Assembly: GCA_020056205.1 (NCBI GenBank)
Contig: JAGVIF010000279.1
Coordinates: forward strand, 1 to 7,352
Length of the DNA: 7,352 bases
DNA from: Lentisphaeria bacterium
GTDB lineage: Bacteria > Verrucomicrobiota > Lentisphaeria > Victivallales > GWF2-50-93
Direction: 5' to 3'
The translations under genes were made by a program, and so were the position numbers. The notes under the pieces were generated by a model, which was not told the DNA's origin, made no database searches, and worked only from the letters and a program-made list of their open reading frames with translations. Positions 1-6,495 of the stretch are shown here, piece by piece. The number at the start of each line of letters is the position of its first letter. Within the stretch, counting starts at the first letter, position 1.

Positions 1-519
1 GCGAAATATTCGGCGGCATATACTTATAAAGCATCCGATTTGGGGCCTGTCGTTGCAATGCCCTATTCTCCGGACAACGTTAAAAAAGTTTCAGAGATGA
101 AAGGATTTTCGATAGACAGGGTTTATATAGGAAGTTGCACCGGAGGGAAAATAAGCGATTTCGAGATGGCCGCGAAAATCTTAAAAGGACAAACGGTGAA
201 GGTTCCGACTTTCCTCGTTCCGGCAACCGTCGAAGTCGAAAGGGCTCTTCACGAAAAACACATTGACGGAAAAAATCTCTGTCAAATATTCCACGACGCC
301 GGCTGCGAAAAAATGGCGCCGCCTTCATGCGCGGCATGCCTCGGAGGCCCTGTTGACACCTACGGACGCTGCAATAAAAATGAAATATGCGTCAGCACAA
401 CAAACAGAAATTTCCCGGGACGCATGGGATCAAAAGATTCCAAAACTATACTTGCCTCGCCCTTCACGGCGGCGGCAAGCGCGATAAAGGGCATGATAAC
501 CAGTCCGAGGGATTTTTAA
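1..519 (+). CDS. leuC: 3-isopropylmalate dehydratase large subunit, C-terminal part (5' end outside window)
   Basis: This is the large, iron-sulfur subunit of isopropylmalate isomerase, an aconitase-family enzyme that interconverts 2- and 3-isopropylmalate in leucine synthesis and, in organisms with CimA, isomerises citramalate for isoleucine. The frame is open from base 1, so the true start lies upstream; the ATG at 40 is internal. Visible are IGSCTGGK, with its cysteine codon at 136-138, and PPSCAACLGGP, with cysteine codons at 328-330 and 337-339. These are the three expected 4Fe-4S ligands, and all are intact. The later STTNRNFPGRMG motif is the substrate/cluster signature of the family. 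GSCTGGK rather than GSCTNGR, and the long VKVPTFLVPAT segment, recall the plant and Chlorobi type. The end (SPRDF) matches the family C-terminus, so it is not truncated there. leuD follows after 92 bp. Confidence 0.95.
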   Translation, partial: AKYSAAYTYKASDLGPVVAMPYSPDNVKKVSEMKGFSIDRVYIGSCTGGKISDFEMAAKILKGQTVKVPTFLVPATVEVERALHEKHIDGKNLCQIFHDAGCEKMAPPSCAACLGGPVDTYGRCNKNEICVSTTNRNFPGRMGSKDSKTILASPFTAAASAIKGMITSPRDF

Positions 520-611
520 TTTGTTTAAAACCAAACACAAAGAAGTGTCGGCCCTACTTCGAAAAGCATCAGAGCTGATTGCAGGAACTAAAATAAACAC
601 AGGAAGAAAGA

Positions 612-1154
612 ATGACAATGCATACTATTAGAGGCAAGGTATTCGTGACCGGCGGCAATATTGACACGGATCAGATAATTCCGGCGGAATATCTCAATCT
701 TGTGCCGACGATACCGGAGGAATATGAGAAACTCGGCTCGTACGCGCTATGCGGTCTGCCGGAAACATTCAAAGAAAGATTTATTGAAAAGGGGGCATTG
801 AAGACAAAATATCGGATAATAATCGCCGGAAAAAATTTTGGATGCGGCTCAAGCAGGGAACATGCGCCGGTCTGCCTCGGCGCGGCTGGGGCAAAAGTTG
901 TGCTGGCAAATTCGTTCGCGCGAATATTTTTCAGAAACTGCATTTCAACGGGGGAAATTTATCCCCTCGAAAGCGACGCCGATCTGCTGAATGAATTTAA
1001 GACCGGCGATATAGCCGAGCTTTCAATAAGAGATAAAACTATAAAGAATTTGTCTTCAGGCAAGTCCTTTAAAATCAAGGATTTAGGAGCTGTGGAAGCC
1101 GTCATCGAAGCCGGCGGAATATTCAACTACGCAAGAAAAAACAAAATGATATAA
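612..1154 (+). CDS. leuD: 3-isopropylmalate dehydratase small subunit
   Basis: This is the small (swivel) subunit that pairs with LeuC in the cytoplasm to form isopropylmalate/citramalate isomerase. The 180 residues carry the family signatures: NIDTDQIIPAEYL near the N-terminus, the substrate-binding FGCGSSREHAP loop, SFARIFFRN, and the terminal GGIFNYARK. The stretch VPTIPEEYEKLGSYAL is shared with plant small subunits rather than the E. coli type, matching the flavour of the neighbouring LeuC. The ATG at 612 is preceded by AGGAAG at 601-606 with 5 bp spacing. A second in-frame ATG at 618 would lie 11 bp from the same site, so 612 is preferred. The next gene starts 16 bp after the stop, which suggests co-transcription. 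Confidence 0.95.
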   Translation: MTMHTIRGKVFVTGGNIDTDQIIPAEYLNLVPTIPEEYEKLGSYALCGLPETFKERFIEKGALKTKYRIIIAGKNFGCGSSREHAPVCLGAAGAKVVLANSFARIFFRNCISTGEIYPLESDADLLNEFKTGDIAELSIRDKTIKNLSSGKSFKIKDLGAVEAVIEAGGIFNYARKNKMI

Positions 1155-1170
1155 AAAAAAGGAGAACAAA

Positions 1171-1704
1171 ATGAAAAAAACAGTCGGATTGATTTTAATT
1201 CTTTTGGGAATTATTTCCGCAGGAAACACAATTTTAGCCGCAGAAAAAGAAAAGGTCTGCGATGTCAGCGAAGAAGAGGTTCTGAATTTTATAAAAGTCT
1301 TCCCCAAATTGCATGAGAAGCTCAACGTCAAAAGCGCAGATCCCGACTCGTTTTTGAAAGCCATTCAGGGGAACAAAGATATTGCGAATTTCGCAAAAGA
1401 ATGCGGTTATGAAAATGAAAATGACATGATGCGCGTATTTAGCGGAGTTTTGGCGTCCTACGCTTTTCTGAAATACGAGGAGTCTGAGGCGTTGCTCAAG
1501 GAGAGCATGGCAACATTGCCCCCCGCGCTCGCCGCGGCGATGAAACCACAGCTTAAAACCATAGAGAAGACGCTGCAAGATCAGAAAAAACTTATTTCGG
1601 ATAAAACCATAGACGCCGTAAAAAAACATTACTCCGAGATAGAAATAATAATAATGGGCGATGGGCAGGCGGATAAACTTCCCATTCCGCCAACAGTCAA
1701 ATAA
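1171..1704 (+). CDS. Exported protein of unknown function
   Basis: I do not recognise a family. The 177 residues begin with a Sec signal peptide: MKK, then a hydrophobic run to about residue 18, with likely cleavage near ILAA|EKE around residue 24. The mature part is about 150 residues, mostly predicted helical and highly charged (many K and E). It contains only two cysteines, C30 and C78, which could form a disulfide in the periplasm. A proline/alanine-rich stretch (TLPPALAAAMKP) breaks a helical middle, and the end is IPPTVK. The start is firm: an AAAAGGAG Shine-Dalgarno at 1157-1164 sits 6 bp before the ATG. The gene is tightly placed between leuD (16 bp upstream) and cimA (12 bp downstream) and is probably in their transcript. 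Nothing in the sequence links it to amino acid metabolism. Confidence 0.85.
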   Translation: MKKTVGLILILLGIISAGNTILAAEKEKVCDVSEEEVLNFIKVFPKLHEKLNVKSADPDSFLKAIQGNKDIANFAKECGYENENDMMRVFSGVLASYAFLKYEESEALLKESMATLPPALAAAMKPQLKTIEKTLQDQKKLISDKTIDAVKKHYSEIEIIIMGDGQADKLPIPPTVK

Positions 1705-1716
1705 GGAAGAAATACC

Positions 1717-3303
1717 GTGAAAAAAATATTCATATACGACACTACATTGCGCGACGGAACGCAGGCCGAGGGAATTTCCCTCTCGGTCATGGACAAATTA
1801 AAGATAGCGGATAAACTCGACTCCTTCGGAATAGGCTACGTGGAGGGCGGATGGCCGGGATCCAATCCGAAGGACATGGCTTTCTTCGAAGAGGCGCGCG
1901 GGAAAAAATATAAAAATGCGAAAATCGCAGCCTTCGGAAGTACAAGAAGAGCGAAAGTAAAAGTTGAAGACGACGACAACATAAAAAAATTGCTTGAATC
2001 AAAGGCTCCGGTAAATACAATTTTCGGGAAAAGCTGGCTACTCCACGTTCACGAGGTGTTGGGAATAAGCCCTGAGCAAAATCTTCTAATGATCGGAGAT
2101 TCCTGCGCTTACCTCAGCGATAACGGGCGCGAAGTCATATTCGACGCCGAACATTTCTTCGACGGCTACAAGGACAATCCAAGCTACGCTTTGGACGCCT
2201 TGAAAATTGCCTGCAAAAACGGAGCGACAACAGTTGTATTGTGCGACACCAACGGCGGAACACTGACATCGGAAATAACGGAGATATGCCTCTCCGTCCA
2301 TAAGTCTTTGCCAAAAAAGGTCTTGCTCGGCATACATTGCCACAACGACGGCGATATGGCCGTGGCAAATTCGATAGCGGCCATCGAGGCCGGAGCAATG
2401 CATGTGCAGGGAACTGTGAACGGATTCGGAGAACGCTGCGGAAACGCGAATCTGTGCTCAATCATTCCGGCGCTCGAACTCAAACTCGGAATTAACTGCG
2501 TTGGAAAGGAAAAACTCGCCCGACTCAAAGAACTCAGTCTTTTCGTAGATGAGATTGCCAACCAGAATCCGAACAAGAGATTGCCTTACGTCGGGGACAG
2601 CGCTTTCGCCCACAAAGGCGGAATGCATGTGAACGCCGTGAATAAAAATCCGGAAACTTTTGAGCACACCAACCCGCAGTTTGTCGGCAACAAGAGAAGA
2701 ATCCTTGTTTCCGATCTTTCCGGACGAAGCAATATCATGATGAAAATAGCCGAACACAACATTGACCTCGACGAAAAAAGCCCGGAGGTTGCCGAAATCC
2801 TTGAAACCCTGAAAAGGATGGAAAACGAGGGCTATGAATTTGAGGCGGCTGACGCTTCCTTTCATCTGCTTGCGAAAAAAATTCTCAAAAAACATAAACC
2901 TTTCTTCAATCTCAACGGGTTTAGAGTGATAGTTGAAAAGAGAGGAAAGGGTGAAAAATGCATATCTGAAGCCACTGTAAAACTTGAGGCGCAAGGAAAA
3001 AACGAACTAACCGCGGCGGAAGGCGACGGGCCTATCAACGCGCTCGACCACGCCTTAAGAAAGGCTCTCATAAGATTCTACCCCGAAATATCAAACGTTC
3101 AACTGAGAGATTTCAAGGTGAGAATAATAGACGGAAAAGACGGAACCGCCGCAAAAACAAGAGTTCTCATCGAATCATCGGACGGACACAAAAGTTGGAG
3201 CACCGTGGGATTAAGCGAAAACATAATTGAAGCGTCATGGGAAGCCCTCGTTGACTCGATGGAATATATGCTTTACGAGAAAAATGAAAAAATGAAAAAA
3301 TAA
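1717..3303 (+). CDS. cimA: (R)-citramalate synthase
   Basis: This enzyme condenses acetyl-CoA with pyruvate to give (R)-citramalate, the entry to the pyruvate pathway for isoleucine. The TIM-barrel HMGL-like domain covers about residues 1-280. It opens with [13 protein letters not shown] (R12, D13, the catalytic arginine and a metal ligand) and has H207 and H209 in GIHCHNDGD and N243 in GERCGNANL as the remaining metal-site residues. [11 protein letters not shown] follows in the linker region, and residues about 395-520 form the LeuA-type dimerisation/regulatory domain that usually binds the isoleucine feedback signal. The length of 528 and [13 protein letters not shown] fit the CimA branch better than 2-isopropylmalate or homocitrate synthase. 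The start is GTG at 1717, with AAGGAAG at 1703-1709 overlapping the previous stop and 7 bp spacing. LeuC and LeuD upstream would act on its product. Substrate specificity is inferred from family resemblance and context. Confidence 0.93.
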   Translation: MKKIFIYDTTLRDGTQAEGISLSVMDKLKIADKLDSFGIGYVEGGWPGSNPKDMAFFEEARGKKYKNAKIAAFGSTRRAKVKVEDDDNIKKLLESKAPVNTIFGKSWLLHVHEVLGISPEQNLLMIGDSCAYLSDNGREVIFDAEHFFDGYKDNPSYALDALKIACKNGATTVVLCDTNGGTLTSEITEICLSVHKSLPKKVLLGIHCHNDGDMAVANSIAAIEAGAMHVQGTVNGFGERCGNANLCSIIPALELKLGINCVGKEKLARLKELSLFVDEIANQNPNKRLPYVGDSAFAHKGGMHVNAVNKNPETFEHTNPQFVGNKRRILVSDLSGRSNIMMKIAEHNIDLDEKSPEVAEILETLKRMENEGYEFEAADASFHLLAKKILKKHKPFFNLNGFRVIVEKRGKGEKCISEATVKLEAQGKNELTAAEGDGPINALDHALRKALIRFYPEISNVQLRDFKVRIIDGKDGTAAKTRVLIESSDGHKSWSTVGLSENIIEASWEALVDSMEYMLYEKNEKMKK

Positions 3304-3304
3304 T

Positions 3305-3332
3305 TTGACTCCCGCCGGGGGAAGACTATATT
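3305..3332 (+). promoter_or_regulatory. Putative sigma70-type promoter for the small exported protein gene
   Basis: TTGACT at 3305-3310 and TATATT at 3327-3332 each match the sigma70 consensus at five of six positions and are separated by 16 bp. The site begins 2 bp after the cimA stop. The expected transcription start, about 7 bp past the -10 box, falls at roughly 3339-3340, immediately before the ATG at 3341. The transcript would then have almost no 5' leader, which agrees with the absence of a Shine-Dalgarno at a usable distance. The GC-rich spacer (CCCGCCGGGG) is unusual. This is a sequence match only. Confidence 0.5.
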
Positions 3333-3340
3333 GCCCGAAC

Positions 3341-3718
3341 ATGTTTAAAAAAATAATATTCATATCACTCTTCGTTTTTCTCTTGGGCGGATTCATGTAT
3401 CCTAAGGCCGAGGCGATAGACCCTGTCACGATGTCTCTCCTCGCCCCCTACGCCATGCCCGTGGCCGAAGCGGCGGCGCAATACGCCCTCAGGGGACTGG
3501 TCAATACCATACCGGGCTTTATTGAAATCGGCAAGGATATGTTGTCTATCTTCCTGCTCCCTCTGGGGCTTATCGAAAGCACTGTCGGCGCGCCGTTCGG
3601 TTTTCTGGGACCCGGTATAAATCATCTTATCAGCGGTTTTGAAGCCCCCTTTCTGCTCGTCTTCGATGTCCTCTTCCTGCCGGTAGCGGCAATGGGATTT
3701 CGATCCCCAAATGGCTAA
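3341..3718 (+). CDS. Small exported hydrophobic protein of unknown function
   Basis: The gene encodes 125 residues with no family I recognise. The N-terminus MFKKIIFISLFVFLLGGF is a classic signal peptide, with likely cleavage after AEA before IDPVT. The mature part is alanine-, proline- and glycine-rich with several moderately hydrophobic stretches (AEAAAQYALRGL, MLSIFLLPLGLI, APFLLVFDVLFLPVAAMGF). It may therefore be membrane-associated or lie along a membrane surface; APFGFLGPGINHL and EAPFLL look like two related turns. I chose the ATG at 3341 because it starts the signal peptide. An upstream in-frame TTG at 3305 would add 12 residues that spoil the signal peptide, and it coincides with a putative -35 box. 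The 3' end overlaps the next gene by 8 bp, which suggests translational coupling. Confidence 0.75.
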   Translation: MFKKIIFISLFVFLLGGFMYPKAEAIDPVTMSLLAPYAMPVAEAAAQYALRGLVNTIPGFIEIGKDMLSIFLLPLGLIESTVGAPFGFLGPGINHLISGFEAPFLLVFDVLFLPVAAMGFRSPNG

Positions 3719-4118
3719 AAAAAATCTCATTAATTCTTACCGGCAAGACTGGCGGAAAAAAGACCCGCTCTGCCGAATCCTCCGCGACTGGTCCGGAAAA
3801 GAGAACGGCGACAAGAGAATAGATCGGTTCGCGACCCAGCCGCTCGCAATCAGGGAAGTCCTCGAAAAAATAGTAAAGATTGACACATCTCCGGAAGCCG
3901 TTGAATTTGAAAGAGTTAAGAAAATATGGCAAAAAGTCATGCCGCCAGGCGGAAAAATATCGGCCTTCCCTTTCTACATAAAAGATTCTATTCTCTTCGT
4001 AAAAGTCACCAACAGCTGCTCCATGATGGAAATGAGAATGCAGTCTTCGAACATTCTGAAAAAAATAAAGGATGAGCTTATCGAAACATCCTTTTCAAAA
4101 ATGAAATTTTTAAACTGA
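3711..4118 (+). CDS. DciA-like DUF721 protein
   Basis: The 135 residues resemble DUF721/DciA, the predicted loader of replicative helicase DnaB in bacteria that lack DnaC or DnaI. What can be seen is the typical pattern: an N-terminal charged tail, then from about residue 60 a helix leading into KKIWQKVMPPGGKISAFP (W73, followed by the usual V and P positions). Next come a short beta pair around ILFVKVTNSCSMMEM and a C-terminal helix with ILKKIKDELI. The family core is only loosely conserved, so the assignment is moderate, and a role at the replication fork is inferred from the family. The gene starts inside the end of the exported protein gene with no Shine-Dalgarno, and its TGA shares one base with the next ATG (TGATG), so all three genes appear translationally coupled. 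Confidence 0.6.
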   Translation: MAKKNLINSYRQDWRKKDPLCRILRDWSGKENGDKRIDRFATQPLAIREVLEKIVKIDTSPEAVEFERVKKIWQKVMPPGGKISAFPFYIKDSILFVKVTNSCSMMEMRMQSSNILKKIKDELIETSFSKMKFLN

Positions 4119-4660
4119 TGCACGACATCCTGAACAACGCCCAAATAGAGCACATTGAAAATCACATTTGGATGCCTGTAAAGACTAAACCGCGCTGCGA
4201 GAAAAAACTCGCCGCATATTGCCGCAACAACGGGCTTGCATATTATCTGCCCCTCCTAAAAAGCGCGAAACGGCAAAAGCGCGAAAATCTGGTTTTTTTT
4301 CTTCCAATGTTTCCAGGTTACATCTTTTGCTCCCTGAATAATGACGCCTTCAATGTCGTAGTGAATTCCAACTGCGTTGTGAACCGCCTCAAAGTTGACG
4401 AGCCCTACGAGCGAATTCTTATCGGCGAACTAAAGTCCATAAGAGAACTTGAGGAACATTCTTCGGAGCTGGAAATAACCATAAGGCCGGAAATAGTCAA
4501 AGGACGAAAAATAGTCGTTACGGGCGGTCCATTGAAGGGTTTCTCCGGAATAGTCGGAAAAAGAAAAAATCGGACGCTCGTAACGGTCAATCTTGAAATA
4601 CTCGGACAATCCGTATCCGCTGAAATAGATATAGAATTCATCGAGCCGGAGGAGGATTGA
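4118..4660 (+). CDS. NusG-like transcription antitermination factor (RfaH/UpxY/LoaP-type paralogue)
   Basis: This is a 180-residue NusG-family protein with an N-terminal NGN domain, which binds the RNA polymerase clamp, and a C-terminal KOW domain. The NGN opens with WMPVKTKPRCEKKLA from W18 and continues through YYLPLL and the hallmark PMFPGYIF. The KOW motif begins near G129 with GRKIVVTGGPLKGFSGIVG and runs to about residue 165. The positively charged KRQKRENL segment and LPMFPGYIF are typical of specialised NusG paralogues that help transcription through selected long operons. A housekeeping nusG would normally sit between secE and rplK, which is not the case here, so a specialised factor is more likely. 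The ATG at 4118 overlaps the upstream TGA by one base. The gene is the last on this strand before a terminator-like hairpin. Its target operon cannot be seen. Confidence 0.85.
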   Translation: MHDILNNAQIEHIENHIWMPVKTKPRCEKKLAAYCRNNGLAYYLPLLKSAKRQKRENLVFFLPMFPGYIFCSLNNDAFNVVVNSNCVVNRLKVDEPYERILIGELKSIRELEEHSSELEITIRPEIVKGRKIVVTGGPLKGFSGIVGKRKNRTLVTVNLEILGQSVSAEIDIEFIEPEED

Positions 4661-4669
4661 CCACTCCGT

Positions 4670-4733
4670 AAATATTCACCGAAAGGACCTGTCTGCGTGC
4701 AACGCACAGGCAGACGGGGTTCGGTGAATATTT
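4670..4733. terminator. Nested inverted repeat at convergent junction, probable bidirectional terminator
   Basis: The arms AAATATTCACCGAA (4670-4683) and TTCGGTGAATATTT (4720-4733) are perfect 14-bp inverted repeats. The 36-nt interior holds a second, GC-rich palindrome: CCTG (4688-4691) pairs with CAGG (4707-4710), and TGCGT (4694-4698) with ACGCA (4702-4706), leaving a TC bulge and a 3-nt loop. GTCTG (4691-4695) can pair instead with CAGAC (4711-4715). It lies 9 bp past the NusG-like gene and its right arm overlaps the stop codon of the convergent PPIase gene. The + strand side runs into TTTATTTGCTGTT, a modest T-rich tail; the - strand side has only the T's of the arm. Termination is inferred from position and structure. 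Confidence 0.65.
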
Positions 4734-5775
4734 ATTTGCTGTTCCACAATATTTTAAATCCCAGACGTTCTTTCTCCTTCTTGAGGAGAGCGGTTACGAT
4801 TTCTTCCGTCTTCTTCGCGCGCAATATTTTAATTATCTTCGGCGACATTTCCTGTAAACTCAAAACCTTTTTTTCCTTTTTGGAATCAAGCCGGACGATA
4901 TGCCATCCGGCCTCAGTTTTGAAAGGCCCGCTTATTTCCCCTGCCCTCAGACCGGCCGCCGCGATGCGAAATGCTGTCGGCATTTCGTCAAGAGAAAATA
5001 TGCCGAGCATTCCGCCGCTGTCTTTTGTGCGCTCATCCTCGCTTATTTTTCGCGCCCTTTCCTTGAATTCTTCCTGTGAATTGCCGACCGCCATGGCGAT
5101 TGTTCTAAGCTTTGCTTCTAAAAGAGAATCGCCTTCCTTATCCCCCGAAATCCTCAAAAGAATATGGGATATCGCGAATCTTTCAGGATATCCGAATCTC
5201 TCTATATTATTCTTGTAGAAATCGTCTATTTCACCTTCGCCCGGTTTTGCTTTTGGCGCGACTTCCTTCTCCATCCAAATCCTGATTGCAATGGCTTCGC
5301 CGATGCGTTTCTTTAGCGATGCGGGGCTGACGCCCATCTTTGAAGCGAACTCGGTTTCTTTCAACGAAACGCCTCCGGCAATATTTGAAAATTCGTCCAT
5401 AATTTCCTCGTCGGACGGGATGCATGAAGCCTTTTTCGCCAAATCCATAAGTATGATGCGTTCCGCCATTCTTTCCGCCGCAACAACGGCCGCTTTTTTC
5501 ATTTTGCTTATGTCATCCTCATCGAGGGATGGACTGCTTTCCCTGACCGCTTTTAGCAGCGGCATTATTTCCTCGATAAGCTGAACTTTTCGTATCTCGG
5601 CTTCGCCTATCACGGCTACGGGATCAGGGATAGAGCCTATAAACGCGGCAATATCGCTCTCAATATCCGGCTTGCTTTCTTTGTTGGATTCCGCAAAAGC
5701 CGCCGGAGAAAAATTGACAAATACCGCGATGAAAAATAAAATGACGCAGGAATACTTAAAAATAAGATTTTTCAT
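4732..5775 (-). CDS. PpiC/SurA-like peptidyl-prolyl cis-trans isomerase, periplasmic
   Basis: This is a parvulin-type foldase that isomerises prolyl bonds of exported proteins and probably acts as an outer-membrane-protein chaperone in the periplasm. The 347 residues start with a signal peptide (hydrophobic residues about 10-22, cleavage near AFA|ES at residue 28). A SurA_N-like helical chaperone region covers about residues 50-185, with the characteristic AERMAERIILMDLAKK helix. One parvulin domain covers about residues 200-305, with the paired histidines H204 in ISHILLRI and H292 in GWHIVRLD, plus GGMLGIFSLDEMP and AGEISGPFKTEAGWH. A basic C-terminal helix follows. SurA of E. coli has two parvulin domains; this has one, as in PrsA/PpiC-like proteins. 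The ATG overlaps the TGA of the lipoprotein gene (ATGA) and has no Shine-Dalgarno, which indicates translational coupling. Confidence 0.9.
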   Translation of the reverse strand: MKNLIFKYSCVILFFIAVFVNFSPAAFAESNKESKPDIESDIAAFIGSIPDPVAVIGEAEIRKVQLIEEIMPLLKAVRESSPSLDEDDISKMKKAAVVAAERMAERIILMDLAKKASCIPSDEEIMDEFSNIAGGVSLKETEFASKMGVSPASLKKRIGEAIAIRIWMEKEVAPKAKPGEGEIDDFYKNNIERFGYPERFAISHILLRISGDKEGDSLLEAKLRTIAMAVGNSQEEFKERARKISEDERTKDSGGMLGIFSLDEMPTAFRIAAAGLRAGEISGPFKTEAGWHIVRLDSKKEKKVLSLQEMSPKIIKILRAKKTEEIVTALLKKEKERLGFKILWNSK

Positions 5776-6458
5776 TCCGATGGGTTGAGAAGAGGATTAT
5801 CCTGATCAATCACGAAGAGGAGCGCCATCATGCTTTGTTTCACGGAGTTGTCTTTTTGCGGAGTGGAAATGATTTCGCAGGAAAGATCAATTATACCCAA
5901 TTTTAACTCTTTCGACATCATTTTTTTCGCAAGAAGCAGTTTTTCATTTGCGATTTTCGCAAAAATGCCGGCCGGGCAATAAGTCTCAGAAACGGTCTTC
6001 AGCCTGCCGGCGGCCCTCGCCAATGCGACCGAATCATCGGCGCGTTTGACGGCGTCAACCAATACCTCTATCTGCTTCAACGACAAAAGAGTTTTTTTTA
6101 TTTCAATGAGGGCGTCGTTTTTCGGAATCTTGTCTATTGCGTCAGAACATATTTCAATAGCTCCATCAATGTTGCCGGTGTCAAGAGCCTCCTGCACCTG
6201 CGATATCGCAAGGTTTTGTCTCTCAAGCAGTTCGGTATCGGCAAGAAATGTGCTGTCCTCTATCTTTCTTAAGCGCCCAATCTTTGCGACAGCGCCGGCG
6301 TGATCGCCTTTTTCAATGGAATCAAAAAGTTCTGAAACAAGCTTCGGCTTGGCGGCAGGCGGGTCCTTTGCCGGAGTTTTTTCGGAGCATGACGGCAGAA
6401 GGACTGACGACACAAATAATGCCGCTGACAAAAATATAATTTTATGCGTCTCTTTCAT
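5772..6458 (-). CDS. Putative lipoprotein with TPR-like helical repeats
   Basis: The 228 residues begin with a lipoprotein signal peptide: MKETHK, a hydrophobic run, then the lipobox LLPSC with the cysteine at residue 24. A short EKTPAKDPPAAKPK linker follows. The remainder is helical, with TPR-like pairs such as EALDTGNIDGAIEICSDAID and DSIEKGDHAGAVAKI. I do not recognise a named family and the repeats are degenerate, so TPR-like is an impression. It is predicted to sit in the cell envelope facing the periplasm. It is the first gene of a two-gene unit whose second gene is the periplasmic PPIase, so a role in the same envelope folding process is a reasonable inference. The start is the ATG at 6456-6458. 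On the - strand a GGGGA lies only 2 bases before it, which is a weak or closely spaced ribosome site. Confidence 0.75.
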   Translation of the reverse strand: MKETHKIIFLSAALFVSSVLLPSCSEKTPAKDPPAAKPKLVSELFDSIEKGDHAGAVAKIGRLRKIEDSTFLADTELLERQNLAISQVQEALDTGNIDGAIEICSDAIDKIPKNDALIEIKKTLLSLKQIEVLVDAVKRADDSVALARAAGRLKTVSETYCPAGIFAKIANEKLLLAKKMMSKELKLGIIDLSCEIISTPQKDNSVKQSMMALLFVIDQDNPLLNPSE

Positions 6459-6467
6459 CTTCCCCGC

Positions 6468-6495
6468 TTTATTTTGTTATGGAATCCTGTATAAT
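6468..6495 (+). promoter_or_regulatory. Putative promoter of rph
   Basis: A perfect TATAAT consensus -10 lies at 6490-6495. The best upstream element at a suitable distance is the poor TTTATT at 6468-6473, 16 bp away, so the -35 is weak. The expected transcription start is near 6502, giving a leader of about 35 nt. The -10 shares five of its six base pairs with the -10 of the divergent lipoprotein operon. Confidence 0.45.

Noticed and set aside
542..560. Small hairpin GAAGT/ACTTC between leuC and leuD
   Set aside because: Five base pairs with a 9-base loop and no following T-run is too weak to call a terminator or attenuator.
2458..2994. A 178-codon open frame on the - strand within cimA
   Set aside because: It lies wholly inside a conserved region of citramalate synthase and shows no family motif or start signal.
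3305..3340. TTG start giving a 137-residue version of the exported protein
   Set aside because: The added residues would precede and disrupt a standard signal peptide that begins at the ATG at 3341, and the TTG has no Shine-Dalgarno. The same bases read better as a -35 box.
4697..5218. A 173-codon open frame on the + strand opposite the PPIase gene
   Set aside because: It is antisense to a well-supported parvulin gene, its translation shows no recognisable motif, it starts inside the terminator-like hairpin and it has no Shine-Dalgarno. It is a shadow of codon bias.
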